In this document: positions 55,083 to 62,881 of the stretch, in pieces
How the letters are laid out: each line of letters begins with the position of its first letter
Position numbering within the stretch: the first letter of the stretch is position 1
NCBI GenBank assembly: GCA_949840805.1
Contig: CATKXR010000009.1
Coordinates: 1-64,000, forward strand
Reading direction: 5' to 3'
Source: an uncultured Lachnospiraceae bacterium
GTDB lineage: Bacteria; Bacillota; Clostridia; Lachnospirales; Lachnospiraceae
Length of the DNA stretch: 64,000 nt
Notes under the pieces: generated by a model
Told to the model about the DNA's origin: nothing
The model's input: only the letters and a program-made list of their open reading frames with translations
Databases searched by the model: none
Position numbers and translations under genes: made by a program

Positions 55083-55349
55083 TCACAATTTTTTTGCTTT
55101 TTCCATATTGTTTATTCTCATGTAACGGATTCCTTTATCATACATTCTATCTGATTCTATCAATCCGTCCAATGCCTTTACAAGCCGTCTGATATCCTGG
55201 TCAGTTCCCTGGCAGCCGTTGGCGGCTTTCATTTCATATCTTCTGAGTTCATCCTCAAATTTGTCTGTATACCGGTCGGCTTCATAAAACAAGGCTCTTG
55301 CTTTCTCATTACCCCATTTTCTGAAATTGATAATGTTCTGATTCCCCAT
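55083..55349 (-). CDS. Hypothetical helical protein, 88 residues
   Basis: No family is recognised. The protein is charged and helical (EKARALFYEADRYTDKFEDE, RRLVKALDGLIESDRMYDKG) with no signal or membrane helix. Start 55349 (MGNQNI) has GGAGG 5 bases upstream; the frame runs to 55367. It sits 34 bases downstream of the reductase start, on the same strand, so it would be transcribed just ahead of the reductase gene. A small regulator or partner protein are both possible. Confidence 0.65.
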   Translation of the reverse strand: MGNQNIINFRKWGNEKARALFYEADRYTDKFEDELRRYEMKAANGCQGTDQDIRRLVKALDGLIESDRMYDKGIRYMRINNMEKAKKL

Positions 55350-55526
55350 ATGTTCCTCCATGACCATTATTTCGTCTTTGAAAAGATGTTTTTCCTTATC
55401 ATGTGTTCTAAAGACTATTTTTATACCTTTGAGAATCCTTAAAAAACAAAGGAGAAATTACATGCAGTCCAACAGGGATTAATGAACCGTGTATTCAAAA
55501 GGGGAAAGTGTTTTATTTCAATGGGA

Positions 55527-56603
55527 TCAGCGTGTATGGACAGAACGAAAATGTTCGTAAATCCATTTTCCGCATTCGCTCAATTCATCTTTGCTCCACC
55601 CGGATACTTTGCTGCAGCCGGGAGAGATTACGCTGCTGGTTTCGGCCTTATTGGCAAGATTCCAACAGCAATAGCTGATCTGACAGTCGTCCAGTAACCG
55701 GAGCCACAGGGCAGACTGTTGGAAGTCATTGCGTCCGTTTCCGGAGGCATCACAAGTGCCGAACTCGCTGACAAATACAGGCAGTCCATGCTCCACGCAG
55801 GCTGAAAGGCGCTGGCGCAGCCAGTCAGTATGAGTGGCGGCATAAAAATGAAGTGCATACAGAAGATTGTCATATTCCAGAGGAGAAGCAGCAGCCTGGT
55901 CGATATCCTGGCTCCAGGTGGGAGTTCCTACGATGATAACAGCATCGCTGTCATTGGCCCGGATCACGGGAATGACTTCTCTGGCATAGTTTTTAATGCT
56001 GTCCCAGGAGACAGAAGAATTCGGTTCATTACAGATCTCGTACAGCACATTGGTATGGTCTTTGTACAATGCGGACATTTCCTGAAAGAATTGCAGCGCC
56101 TCTTCTTTGTGGATATTAGGGTCACGGTCATTTAAGACATGCCAGTCAATGATTACATACATTCCAAGTTCCGTTGCATAGTCAACTCCCTTTTGGACAA
56201 GGGATTTAAGCTCATCCTGGCTGCCGCCGCTGCAGTAGCCGTTATATTCCTCTGTGTACATGGCAAGGCGGATGCAGTTGGTGTTCCAGTCATCCCGAAG
56301 AGTGCGGAAAGTGTCTAAAGTGATATATTGGGGGAACCAGGCAATCCCGTGGGTGGACATCCCCCGAAGCTGATATTTTTCACCGTGGCAGTCATACAGG
56401 CTGGGACCGTTTACATGAAGCTTTCCATGGACAGCAGCAGGGGTGTCGGGTACGGCAGTAAAAGAATTTTCAGATACTGCTTTTGGATCGGTAGTGCCAT
56501 GAGCTGCCAGCGCAGCCGGTATGTTGCCGGGAAAAACATTCACGGTCAACAGAACGGCCATTATAAGTCCGGTAAGTAATGAACGGTATTTTTTAACAAG
56601 CAT
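55527..56603 (-). CDS. Secreted glycoside hydrolase family 5 glycanase
   Basis: The 358-residue product has a signal peptide (1-34, ending AALAA). The GH5 barrel has the acid/base Glu193 in YEICNEPNSS and the nucleophile Glu280 in FVSEFGTCD, plus RGMSTHGIAWFPQY and VIIDWHVLNDRDPN. It is likely an endo-beta-glucanase or mannanase acting outside the cell; no binding module is attached. AGGAGG precedes the start. A 200-base leader with its own promoter and a terminator/antiterminator lies upstream, so expression is probably controlled by transcription attenuation. Confidence 0.93.
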   Translation of the reverse strand: MLVKKYRSLLTGLIMAVLLTVNVFPGNIPAALAAHGTTDPKAVSENSFTAVPDTPAAVHGKLHVNGPSLYDCHGEKYQLRGMSTHGIAWFPQYITLDTFRTLRDDWNTNCIRLAMYTEEYNGYCSGGSQDELKSLVQKGVDYATELGMYVIIDWHVLNDRDPNIHKEEALQFFQEMSALYKDHTNVLYEICNEPNSSVSWDSIKNYAREVIPVIRANDSDAVIIVGTPTWSQDIDQAAASPLEYDNLLYALHFYAATHTDWLRQRLSACVEHGLPVFVSEFGTCDASGNGRNDFQQSALWLRLLDDCQISYCCWNLANKAETSSVISPGCSKVSGWSKDELSECGKWIYEHFRSVHTR

Positions 56604-56674
56604 GAAAGATTCCTCCTATGAAAAAAATCATATGGCCCATAAGTATGGAATGTTTTTGGTTTCGTAAAACTGCT

Positions 56675-56806
56675 AAAAAGAAAGAACTGCTTTTCCCCCA
56701 TAGAAAGCAGTCCCTCCGGTCACGATCAAAAACCGTTACACTATAAAGCTTTGCTTGGTATCCCCATACCAGATAAAATGTAATCGGCACTGAGTGCGTC
56801 TTACTA
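56675..56806 (-). ncRNA. Riboswitch-like leader of the GH5 gene (orphan class)
   Basis: On the minus strand, downstream of a strong promoter, the RNA has a hairpin GGTAT-GGGG-ATACC (56770-56757). A closing helix AAGCA (56756-56752) with TGCTT (56709-56705) follows, enclosing GCAAAGC and CGGT/ACCG segments. A terminator hairpin ACTGCTTT (56711-56704) with AAAGCAGT (56693-56686) comes next, then TTCTTTCTTTTT. TGCTT is shared by both helices, so they exclude each other, which is the classic riboswitch layout. The GCAAAGC box recalls c-di-GMP-I aptamers, but the rest does not fit that class. Confidence 0.55.
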
Positions 56807-56812
56807 ATGTAG

Positions 56813-56841
56813 AATATACCATTTTTTGAAGAAATAGTCAA
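56813..56841 (-). promoter_or_regulatory. Promoter of the GH5 leader
   Basis: On the minus strand, TTGACT (56841-56836) and TATATT (56818-56813) are 17 bases apart, placing the transcript start near 56806. Confidence 0.8.
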
Positions 56842-56933
56842 TGATTTTTGTGCAAAAATGCAGAAGGCCGGATAAATTCCTTTCAAACGGTACATACTGA
56901 TTGAATAAAAACAGAAAATGTGGAGGGAGCGGC

Positions 56934-58355
56934 ATGGACGAATTTTCCAAATCTCTTTCAGAAAATGTGGAACGGCTGAAACAAGTGCTGCAGGCAGATA
57001 AGAATTTTGATATTGTATATAGAACCTTTACCATAGCCGGAAGGAAGGCGGCCCTGTTCTTTGTAGACGGATTTACCAAGGACGAAGTGTTGTTGAAAAT
57101 GATGCAGTCCTGGTGGTCGGTCAAAGAGGAGGACATGCCGGAGGACGCCTATGGTTTTTCTAAGAAATATCTGCCTTATGGGGAGATCGGGCTGGTAAAA
57201 AAAGAAGAGGATATGCTGGTACAGTTATTAACGGGTATATCCTGCCTGTTTATTGACGGTTTTGAGGTGTGCATGACCATTGACTGCCGGACATATCCTG
57301 CCAGAAGCGTGGGAGAGCCGGAAAAGGATAAGGTCATGCGGGGATCACGGGACGGATTTGTGGAGACTCTGATCTTCAATACGGCATTGATCCGGCGGAG
57401 AATTCGTGATCCGAGACTGACCATGGAGATTCTGACGGCAGGGGAAAGCTCCCACACGGATATTGCCGTGTGCTATATGGACGGAAGGCAGGATCAGAAT
57501 TTGCTGGATAAAATCAAAGGCAGGATTCAGAATTTGAAGGTAGACGCCCTGACCATGAATCAGGAAAGCCTGGCAGAATGCATTTACCCTCATAAATGGT
57601 ACAATCCGTTTCCGAAGTTTAAGTTTTCCGAACGTCCGGATACGGCGGCGGCATGTATTTTGGAGGGTAATATAGTGATTCTTGTGGACAACTCTCCTGC
57701 AGCCATGATTCTGCCTTCTTCGGTATTTGATGTCATAGAGGAGGCAGATGATTACTATTTTCCGCCCATTACAGGAACCTATCTGCGTCTTTCCCGGATG
57801 GCGACGGCTATTTTATGTCTGCTGTTTACGCCTACCTGGCTGCTTTTGATGATGAATCCCGGCATAATCCCGCCCTGGCTGGAATTCATCCGTATTGAGG
57901 ATCCCTCTTTTGTGCCGCTGATTTATCAGCTTTTGATTTTGGAATTTGCCATTGACGGACTGCGGCTGGCTGCTATCAATACGCCGAATATGCTGACCAC
58001 GCCTTTAAGCGTTATTGCCGGTATTGTGTTAGGTGAATACTCGGTAAAGTCAGGATGGTTTAACAGTGAGACCATGCTTTATATGGCTTTTGTGACAGTG
58101 GCTAATTACAGCCAGTCCAGTTTTGAACTGGGTTATGCGCTGAAATTTATGAGAGTCATGATCTTAATATTGACGGCCATATTTAACGTGTGGGGATATG
58201 GAGCAGGGATAATCATCTCATTATGTGCCGTCATATTTAACAGGACTATCGCGGGAAAGAGCTATATCTACCCATTGATCCCGTTTAAATGGGGTGAATT
58301 AAAAAAGCGTTTCCTGCGGGGGCGGCTTCCGCTTTCGGGAGAAGGAAGGAGTTAG
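56934..58355 (+). CDS. GerA/SpoVAF-type spore germination protein
   Basis: The 473-residue protein has a soluble N-terminal domain (1-280; MDEFSKSLSENVERLKQVL, GITGTYLRLSR-like ITGTYLRLSRMATAIL). Five or so membrane helices follow, including NTPNMLTTPLSVIAGIVLGE. The lone-gene context and N-terminal form fit SpoVAF better than a GerAA receptor subunit, because no gerAB or gerAC follows. It is expected in the inner spore membrane. GGAGGGAG precedes start 56934; it is divergent from the GH5 leader. Confidence 0.9.
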   Translation: MDEFSKSLSENVERLKQVLQADKNFDIVYRTFTIAGRKAALFFVDGFTKDEVLLKMMQSWWSVKEEDMPEDAYGFSKKYLPYGEIGLVKKEEDMLVQLLTGISCLFIDGFEVCMTIDCRTYPARSVGEPEKDKVMRGSRDGFVETLIFNTALIRRRIRDPRLTMEILTAGESSHTDIAVCYMDGRQDQNLLDKIKGRIQNLKVDALTMNQESLAECIYPHKWYNPFPKFKFSERPDTAAACILEGNIVILVDNSPAAMILPSSVFDVIEEADDYYFPPITGTYLRLSRMATAILCLLFTPTWLLLMMNPGIIPPWLEFIRIEDPSFVPLIYQLLILEFAIDGLRLAAINTPNMLTTPLSVIAGIVLGEYSVKSGWFNSETMLYMAFVTVANYSQSSFELGYALKFMRVMILILTAIFNVWGYGAGIIISLCAVIFNRTIAGKSYIYPLIPFKWGELKKRFLRGRLPLSGEGRS

Positions 58356-58376
58356 TGCAGTATTGCCGTACCGGGC

Positions 58377-59387
58377 TCACCATTTTGCAGTATACAGAAT
58401 GTCCCGGTTTATGGTCTGATAAAACATCCGGCGGATTTCTTGCGGGTCCTTGGTCTGGCCAAGAATCCACATGAGTTTGGTGACAGTGGCTTCCAAGGTC
58501 ATGTCGTAGGCTTCTAGAAGCCCAAGCTCTTGTTTGATGGTTTTACCGACTTCGTAGACAGACATATTACTGCCTTCGTTGGTCACTTGGGTGGTCATGA
58601 CTACGGTTTTTCCGGCATCGATCCATTGTTCAATCGCCTTGTGGAAGTCGCCGGATTCATAAGAGGGAAGTCCTCCTACGCCAAAAGATTCGATAATCAC
58701 GGCATCATAGCAGCCGGAAAGGTAGGACAGCACTCCGGCTTCCATGGAAGGAATTAATTTTAAAAGAGCTACCCGCGGATTCAGATTTTCATAGAAAAAT
58801 ACTGGTTCGGCAAGAAGCGCTTTGTCATCCAGATAGAAGATCACATGCTGGTCCTGAATGGTGGCAATATAGGGGAAATTAATGCTGGAGAATGCGTTGT
58901 AGCTTTTCGTGCGCTCCTTTTTTCCCCTGGTTCCGGCAATGACCTTGCCGTCAAAGACAATGGTTATGCCATGGGCGTGGTCATGGGAGGCAAAGCGCAG
59001 ACTGTCCGTAAGGTTGGTCTTCGCATCGGTGATTTCCAAATCAATGGGCCTTTGCGCTCCTGTAATGACAATAGGTTTTGGAGAATTCTGGATCAGATAA
59101 GACAAGGCGGCTGCAGTATAAGCCATTGTATCGGTCCCGTGACAGATTACGAAACCGTCATAGGCATCGTAGCGCTCACGGATTGCAGAAGCAATTTTCA
59201 GCCAATGGGAGGGCTGCATGTTAGTGCTGTCGATATTTAAAAGCTGCAGGGTGTCTGCCTGGCAAAACCGGCGGGCATCGGGAACGTAGCTTAAAAGTTC
59301 ATCAGAAGTGATGAGGGGTTTTAAGCCGGTTTCGCTGCTTTTGGAAGCGATAGTTCCGCCGGTGGCAATCATCAGGATATGTTTCAT
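58377..59387 (-). CDS. ansA: L-asparaginase, type I
   Basis: The 336-residue asparaginase has the nucleophile motif IATGGTIASKSS (Thr12) and the second site VICHGTDTMAYTAAAL, with TITGAQRPIDLEITDA as VITGAQRPIDLEITDA here. No signal peptide is seen, so it is a cytoplasmic AnsA-like enzyme hydrolysing asparagine to aspartate and ammonia. The start is preceded by AAAGGAGCC. It is a single gene, convergent with the SpoVAF-like gene, and balances asnA (18 kb) and asnS (35 kb) in asparagine metabolism. Confidence 0.94.
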   Translation of the reverse strand: MKHILMIATGGTIASKSSETGLKPLITSDELLSYVPDARRFCQADTLQLLNIDSTNMQPSHWLKIASAIRERYDAYDGFVICHGTDTMAYTAAALSYLIQNSPKPIVITGAQRPIDLEITDAKTNLTDSLRFASHDHAHGITIVFDGKVIAGTRGKKERTKSYNAFSSINFPYIATIQDQHVIFYLDDKALLAEPVFFYENLNPRVALLKLIPSMEAGVLSYLSGCYDAVIIESFGVGGLPSYESGDFHKAIEQWIDAGKTVVMTTQVTNEGSNMSVYEVGKTIKQELGLLEAYDMTLEATVTKLMWILGQTKDPQEIRRMFYQTINRDILYTAKW

Positions 59388-59557
59388 AAAAATAGGCTCC
59401 TTTCGTTTTGGGCGGCCGCTATTTACATTTCCCGAAAATCATTGTATGATGATAGCGGTGATTGATTGTGGTATAAAGTTTTTTATCACTATTAAATAAT
59501 ATTACCACAAATTTTATCAGGAAGACAATCAAATATAAAAAATATGGGGAAGAAATC

Positions 59558-59737
59558 ATGACGCAAATTCCAAAGGATCCTATCATGTTAGTCAGTTATG
59601 TAAATATGCAATTAAGGGATTTTTATCCGTCCATGGAAGAGCTGTGCAAGGCGCTCGGCCTGGATAAGAGCCGGTTGGAGGAAAAGCTGGGAGCAGTGGA
59701 TTATCACTACAGCCCGGAGCGGAATCAGTTTGTGTGA
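59558..59737 (+). CDS. DUF4250 family small protein, 59 residues
   Basis: An ATG at 59558 opens a 59-codon frame ending in TGA at 59735-59737. The product MTQIPKDPIMLVSYVNMQLR continues DFYPSMEELCKALGLD and ends SPERNQFV. This matches DUF4250, a small cytoplasmic helical family found across clostridia. GGGGAAG precedes the start. The function is unknown. It stands between asparaginase and cardiolipin synthase. Confidence 0.85.
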   Translation: MTQIPKDPIMLVSYVNMQLRDFYPSMEELCKALGLDKSRLEEKLGAVDYHYSPERNQFV

Positions 59738-59912
59738 TTATACTCGCGAGCATACTTATTTGCCAAATGATTCGGTGCATTTATGGAAAGGTGGGAACTG
59801 TGTTGGCAAATCATTTGGCTCACGGGTATAGGTTTGTGTGTGCGGATGTTGGCAGCAGTTATGCCTGCGATCGTTCAGGGTCATGGCTGCTGCAGATGAC
59901 GAGAGGGTGGCT

Positions 59913-61397
59913 ATGGCGCAGGCGGTGTTAATATGGGACTGGCTGATGGAACATTTGCTTTATGTGAATCTGGTTCTGTCAGTCGCCATCGTATTTTTTC
60001 AGAGACGGGATCCGAAGGCAGTCTGGACCTGGCTTATGATTCTCTATTTTATTCCGGTATTCGGTTTTTTCTTTTATCTGATATTTGCCCAGGATTACCA
60101 TAGGAGCAGAATGTTCCGCGTCAAAGAAGTGGAGGACCGGCTGCGTGTAAATGCCCGGTGTCAGGAACATAGATTAAAAAATAATGTGCAGTATTTGGAT
60201 AAACAGCTTGCAGAAGATTATGGGGATCTGATTTATTATAATCTGGAGCAGGCAGGTTCTGTGCTGACATTGGAAAATCAGGTGGAGATCTTTACAGACG
60301 GGGAAGAGAAGTTTGCAGATCTGTGCCGGGAGCTGAAACAAGCCCGGTATTTTATTCATATTCAGTATTATATTATTAAAGACGATGAACTTTTTGGCAG
60401 TATCATACCTGTGCTGAAGGAGAGGGTACAGGCAGGAGTCCAGGTAAGGATACTCTATGACGGGATGGGCAGCAGGCTTGTGCCGGGACGCCGGTGGAAG
60501 GAGTTAGAGCAGGCAGGGGTGAAAATTTCCTGCTTTTTCCCGCCTCTTTTTGGACGGGTAAACCTGCGGATGAATTACAGGAACCATCGGAAGATTGTAG
60601 TGATTGACGGTCAGGTGGGGTATGTAGGCGGATTTAATATTGGCAGGGAGTATTTAGGAAGGAGTCCTCGATTCGGTTATTGGAGAGACACTCATTTAAA
60701 ACTGACAGGGGATGCCGTTATCAGCCTGCAGATACGGTTTGCTCTTGACTGGAATTATGCAGGGAAAGAAAATCTGTTTTTAAATGGCAGGTACTTTGAA
60801 AACTGCAGAGGCAGTATAAAGGGTGCAAAAGAAAGGCGGGAAGCAGGACAAATAGGGATACAGATAATTGCCAGCGGGCCGGATTCTGCATGCAGGCAGG
60901 TCCGGGATAATTATCTGCGACTGATCCACAAGGCGAGGCATCATATATATATCCAGACGCCGTATTTTATTCCGGACGAGGCAGTGCTGAGCGCGCTTAC
61001 GGTAGCGGCCGGATCGGGAATTGATGTGCGGCTGATGATTCCCTGCATGCCGGATCACCTTTTTGTCTATTGGGCAACTTATTCTTATATGGGAGAGCTG
61101 GCGGCAGCCGGCGCCCGCTGCTATACTTATGAAAATGGTTTTCTTCATGCCAAAGGCGTGATGGTGGACGGCCGTGTCAGTTGCTGCGGTACAGCTAATA
61201 TGGATATTCGTAGTTTTGAGCTGAATTTTGAGGTAAATGCTGTGATTTATGATGAGCAGACTACAAAAATTCTGGAGAATGCTTTTTTGGAGGACCTAAA
61301 ATTCTGTCAGGAAGTGACCAGGGAGATCTATGACAGACGGAGCCTGTGGGTGCGGTTTCGGGAACAGGGCAGCCGCCTTTTGTCACCGTTGTTGTAA
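59913..61397 (+). CDS. cls: Cardiolipin synthase (PLD family)
   Basis: The enzyme is 494 residues long from this start. It has two N-terminal membrane helices (LLYVNLVLSVAIVFF, WTWLMILYFIPVFGFFFYLI) and two HKD motifs, NHRKIVVIDGQVGYVGGFN (about 225) and HAKGVMVDGRVSCCGTANMD (about 411). It joins two phosphatidylglycerols to form cardiolipin. Start 59913 has GAGAGGGTGG upstream; the frame runs back to 59838 with poorer N-terminal sequence, so the start is uncertain. Confidence 0.92.
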   Translation: MAQAVLIWDWLMEHLLYVNLVLSVAIVFFQRRDPKAVWTWLMILYFIPVFGFFFYLIFAQDYHRSRMFRVKEVEDRLRVNARCQEHRLKNNVQYLDKQLAEDYGDLIYYNLEQAGSVLTLENQVEIFTDGEEKFADLCRELKQARYFIHIQYYIIKDDELFGSIIPVLKERVQAGVQVRILYDGMGSRLVPGRRWKELEQAGVKISCFFPPLFGRVNLRMNYRNHRKIVVIDGQVGYVGGFNIGREYLGRSPRFGYWRDTHLKLTGDAVISLQIRFALDWNYAGKENLFLNGRYFENCRGSIKGAKERREAGQIGIQIIASGPDSACRQVRDNYLRLIHKARHHIYIQTPYFIPDEAVLSALTVAAGSGIDVRLMIPCMPDHLFVYWATYSYMGELAAAGARCYTYENGFLHAKGVMVDGRVSCCGTANMDIRSFELNFEVNAVIYDEQTTKILENAFLEDLKFCQEVTREIYDRRSLWVRFREQGSRLLSPLL

Positions 61398-61438
61398 AAA
61401 AGAGAATAAGTTTTTGCCTGTTTGTTTATAATATCCCC

Positions 61439-61876
61439 ATGAGCAGATTAAAAGACCTACCTGTTAATTTTTTTAAATGCGGCGTCACGGGATGGTGCCT
61501 GGAGGTAATGTTTACCTCTGTAGAATCTGTTTTAGCCCATGACTGGCGCCTGATCGGAAGGACCTCACTTTTGATGTTTCCGATTTACGGGATGGGGGCG
61601 CTTTTGTCGCCGATCGGAACAGCTGTAGACCGTTGGATCGGGGAAATTCAAATGCGTCCCGCAGATCGGTTTGTGCGTCATGGAATGCTGGATATGGTAT
61701 TGATTTTTACGGCAGAATATTTGTCGGGAATGTGGCTGAGGGCAAGGGGAATGTGTCCCTGGGATTACAGCGGGAGACAAGCCAGTATTAACGGATTGAT
61801 TCGATTGGATTTTGCGCCGCTGTGGTTTATGACAGGATTACTGTTTGAACAGATTACAAAAAAGAAAGGAAGGTGA
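61439..61876 (+). CDS. Small multi-span membrane protein (putative ABC transporter type IV)
   Basis: The 145-residue membrane protein has about four helices and the wording FFKCGVTGWCLEVMFTSVES, LLMFPIYGMGALLSPIG and LRARGMCPWDYSG. It resembles Firmicutes 'putative ABC-transporter permease' (PF06541-like) proteins. The function is unproven. There is no ribosome site before ATG 61439; TATAAT sits at 61428-61433 instead. Its stop lies inside the terminator stem at 61872. Confidence 0.75.
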   Translation: MSRLKDLPVNFFKCGVTGWCLEVMFTSVESVLAHDWRLIGRTSLLMFPIYGMGALLSPIGTAVDRWIGEIQMRPADRFVRHGMLDMVLIFTAEYLSGMWLRARGMCPWDYSGRQASINGLIRLDFAPLWFMTGLLFEQITKKKGR

Positions 61877-61909
61877 GCCGGCAGATAACAACTGCCGGCT
61901 CACCTTTTC
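61871..61909 (+). terminator. Intrinsic terminator overlapping the stop codon
   Basis: GGTGAGCCGGCAG (61872-61884) and CTGCCGGCTCACC (61892-61904) form a perfect 13-base stem followed by TTTT. The TGA stop at 61874-61876 lies within the first arm. Confidence 0.9.
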
Positions 61910-62082
61910 CGATATTTGAATTATGGCGGCAGGATTAATATACAGGAATGCAGCAATTATAATTTTGGAATGTTATCTAAAATATACAAACAAATTATAA
62001 AAAAGGAAGGTAAGTACTTGTTTTTGCCTTTCTTTTTTTATATACTGAAAAAGACAGGAATTGAATGGAAAGGGAAAAACAA

Positions 62083-62862
62083 ATGATACGTTTTATACTG
62101 GTAGTGGTTGCGTTGCTGGGGTTTTTGACTGCCAGCATTCCGCTTGTGGCAGGAGAATATGTGGTGGCAAAATTTAATCCAAAAAGGCAGCAGGAACACA
62201 GCCTGCGGATTGTCCAGGCCATGTTTCGTATGATTTTCCGCCTGACAGGTTCAACCCTGACCATAAAAGGGCAGGATCAGGTGCCGGAGGGGGCAGTTCT
62301 GTATGTGGGGAACCACAGAAGCTATTTCGATATTATTGTAGGCTATACGGTGGTGCCGAACCTGGCAGGATTCGTGGCTAAAAAAGAGATGACCCGGTAT
62401 CCGGTACTGGTAAACTGGATGAGGCTGGTCAACTGCCTTTTTCTCAACCGGGATGATATTAAGGAAGGGCTGAAAACGATCCTGGAAGGGATTGAAAAGG
62501 TAAAGCAGGGTATTTCTATCTGGATCTTTCCTGAAGGAACCCGCAATGAAAATGAAGATATTCTGGAGCTTCTTCCTTTTAAGGAGGGAAGCTTAAAGAT
62601 TGCGGAAAAGAGCGGATGCCCGGTGATACCGGTGGCGATTACGGGGACTGCGGATATTTTTGAAAGTCATATTCCTTTTATGCGGCCCTCCCATGTGACT
62701 ATCGAGTTCGGAGAGCCGATCTATGTGAAAAAGCTGCCGCCGGAGATCAGAAAACGTTCCGGCGCATACATCAGGGATCTGATCATTGAGATGCTGAAAA
62801 ATGAACAGAGGGAACGGGCGGACGCTGTGGAGCCGGAGGCGAGAATCATTAAGAAGGCATAA
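62083..62862 (+). CDS. plsC: 1-acyl-glycerol-3-phosphate acyltransferase
   Basis: The 259-residue enzyme has an N-terminal membrane helix (MIRFILVVVALLGFLTA), the acyltransferase motif GNHRSYFDIIVGY (HX4D, His near 77), and the FPEGTRNENEDILELLPFKEGS block with PVIPVAITGT. It makes phosphatidic acid. Start 62083 is preceded by AAAGGGA; an ATG at 62065 has a weaker site. It lies 19 bases before pheA and shares its strand with cardiolipin synthase, another lipid enzyme. Confidence 0.92.
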   Translation: MIRFILVVVALLGFLTASIPLVAGEYVVAKFNPKRQQEHSLRIVQAMFRMIFRLTGSTLTIKGQDQVPEGAVLYVGNHRSYFDIIVGYTVVPNLAGFVAKKEMTRYPVLVNWMRLVNCLFLNRDDIKEGLKTILEGIEKVKQGISIWIFPEGTRNENEDILELLPFKEGSLKIAEKSGCPVIPVAITGTADIFESHIPFMRPSHVTIEFGEPIYVKKLPPEIRKRSGAYIRDLIIEMLKNEQRERADAVEPEARIIKKA

Positions 62863-62881
62863 TACGGAGGACATCAGGATT

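Noticed and set aside
56752-56806. c-di-GMP-I riboswitch call for the GH5 leader
   Set aside because: Only the GCAAAGC box fits; the tetraloop receptor and the later conserved GG-AGCC segment are missing, so I left the class open.
56593-56895. Minus-strand open frame of 100 codons upstream of the GH5 gene
   Set aside because: It crosses the promoter, the switch hairpins and the terminator; these features explain the region better than a protein.
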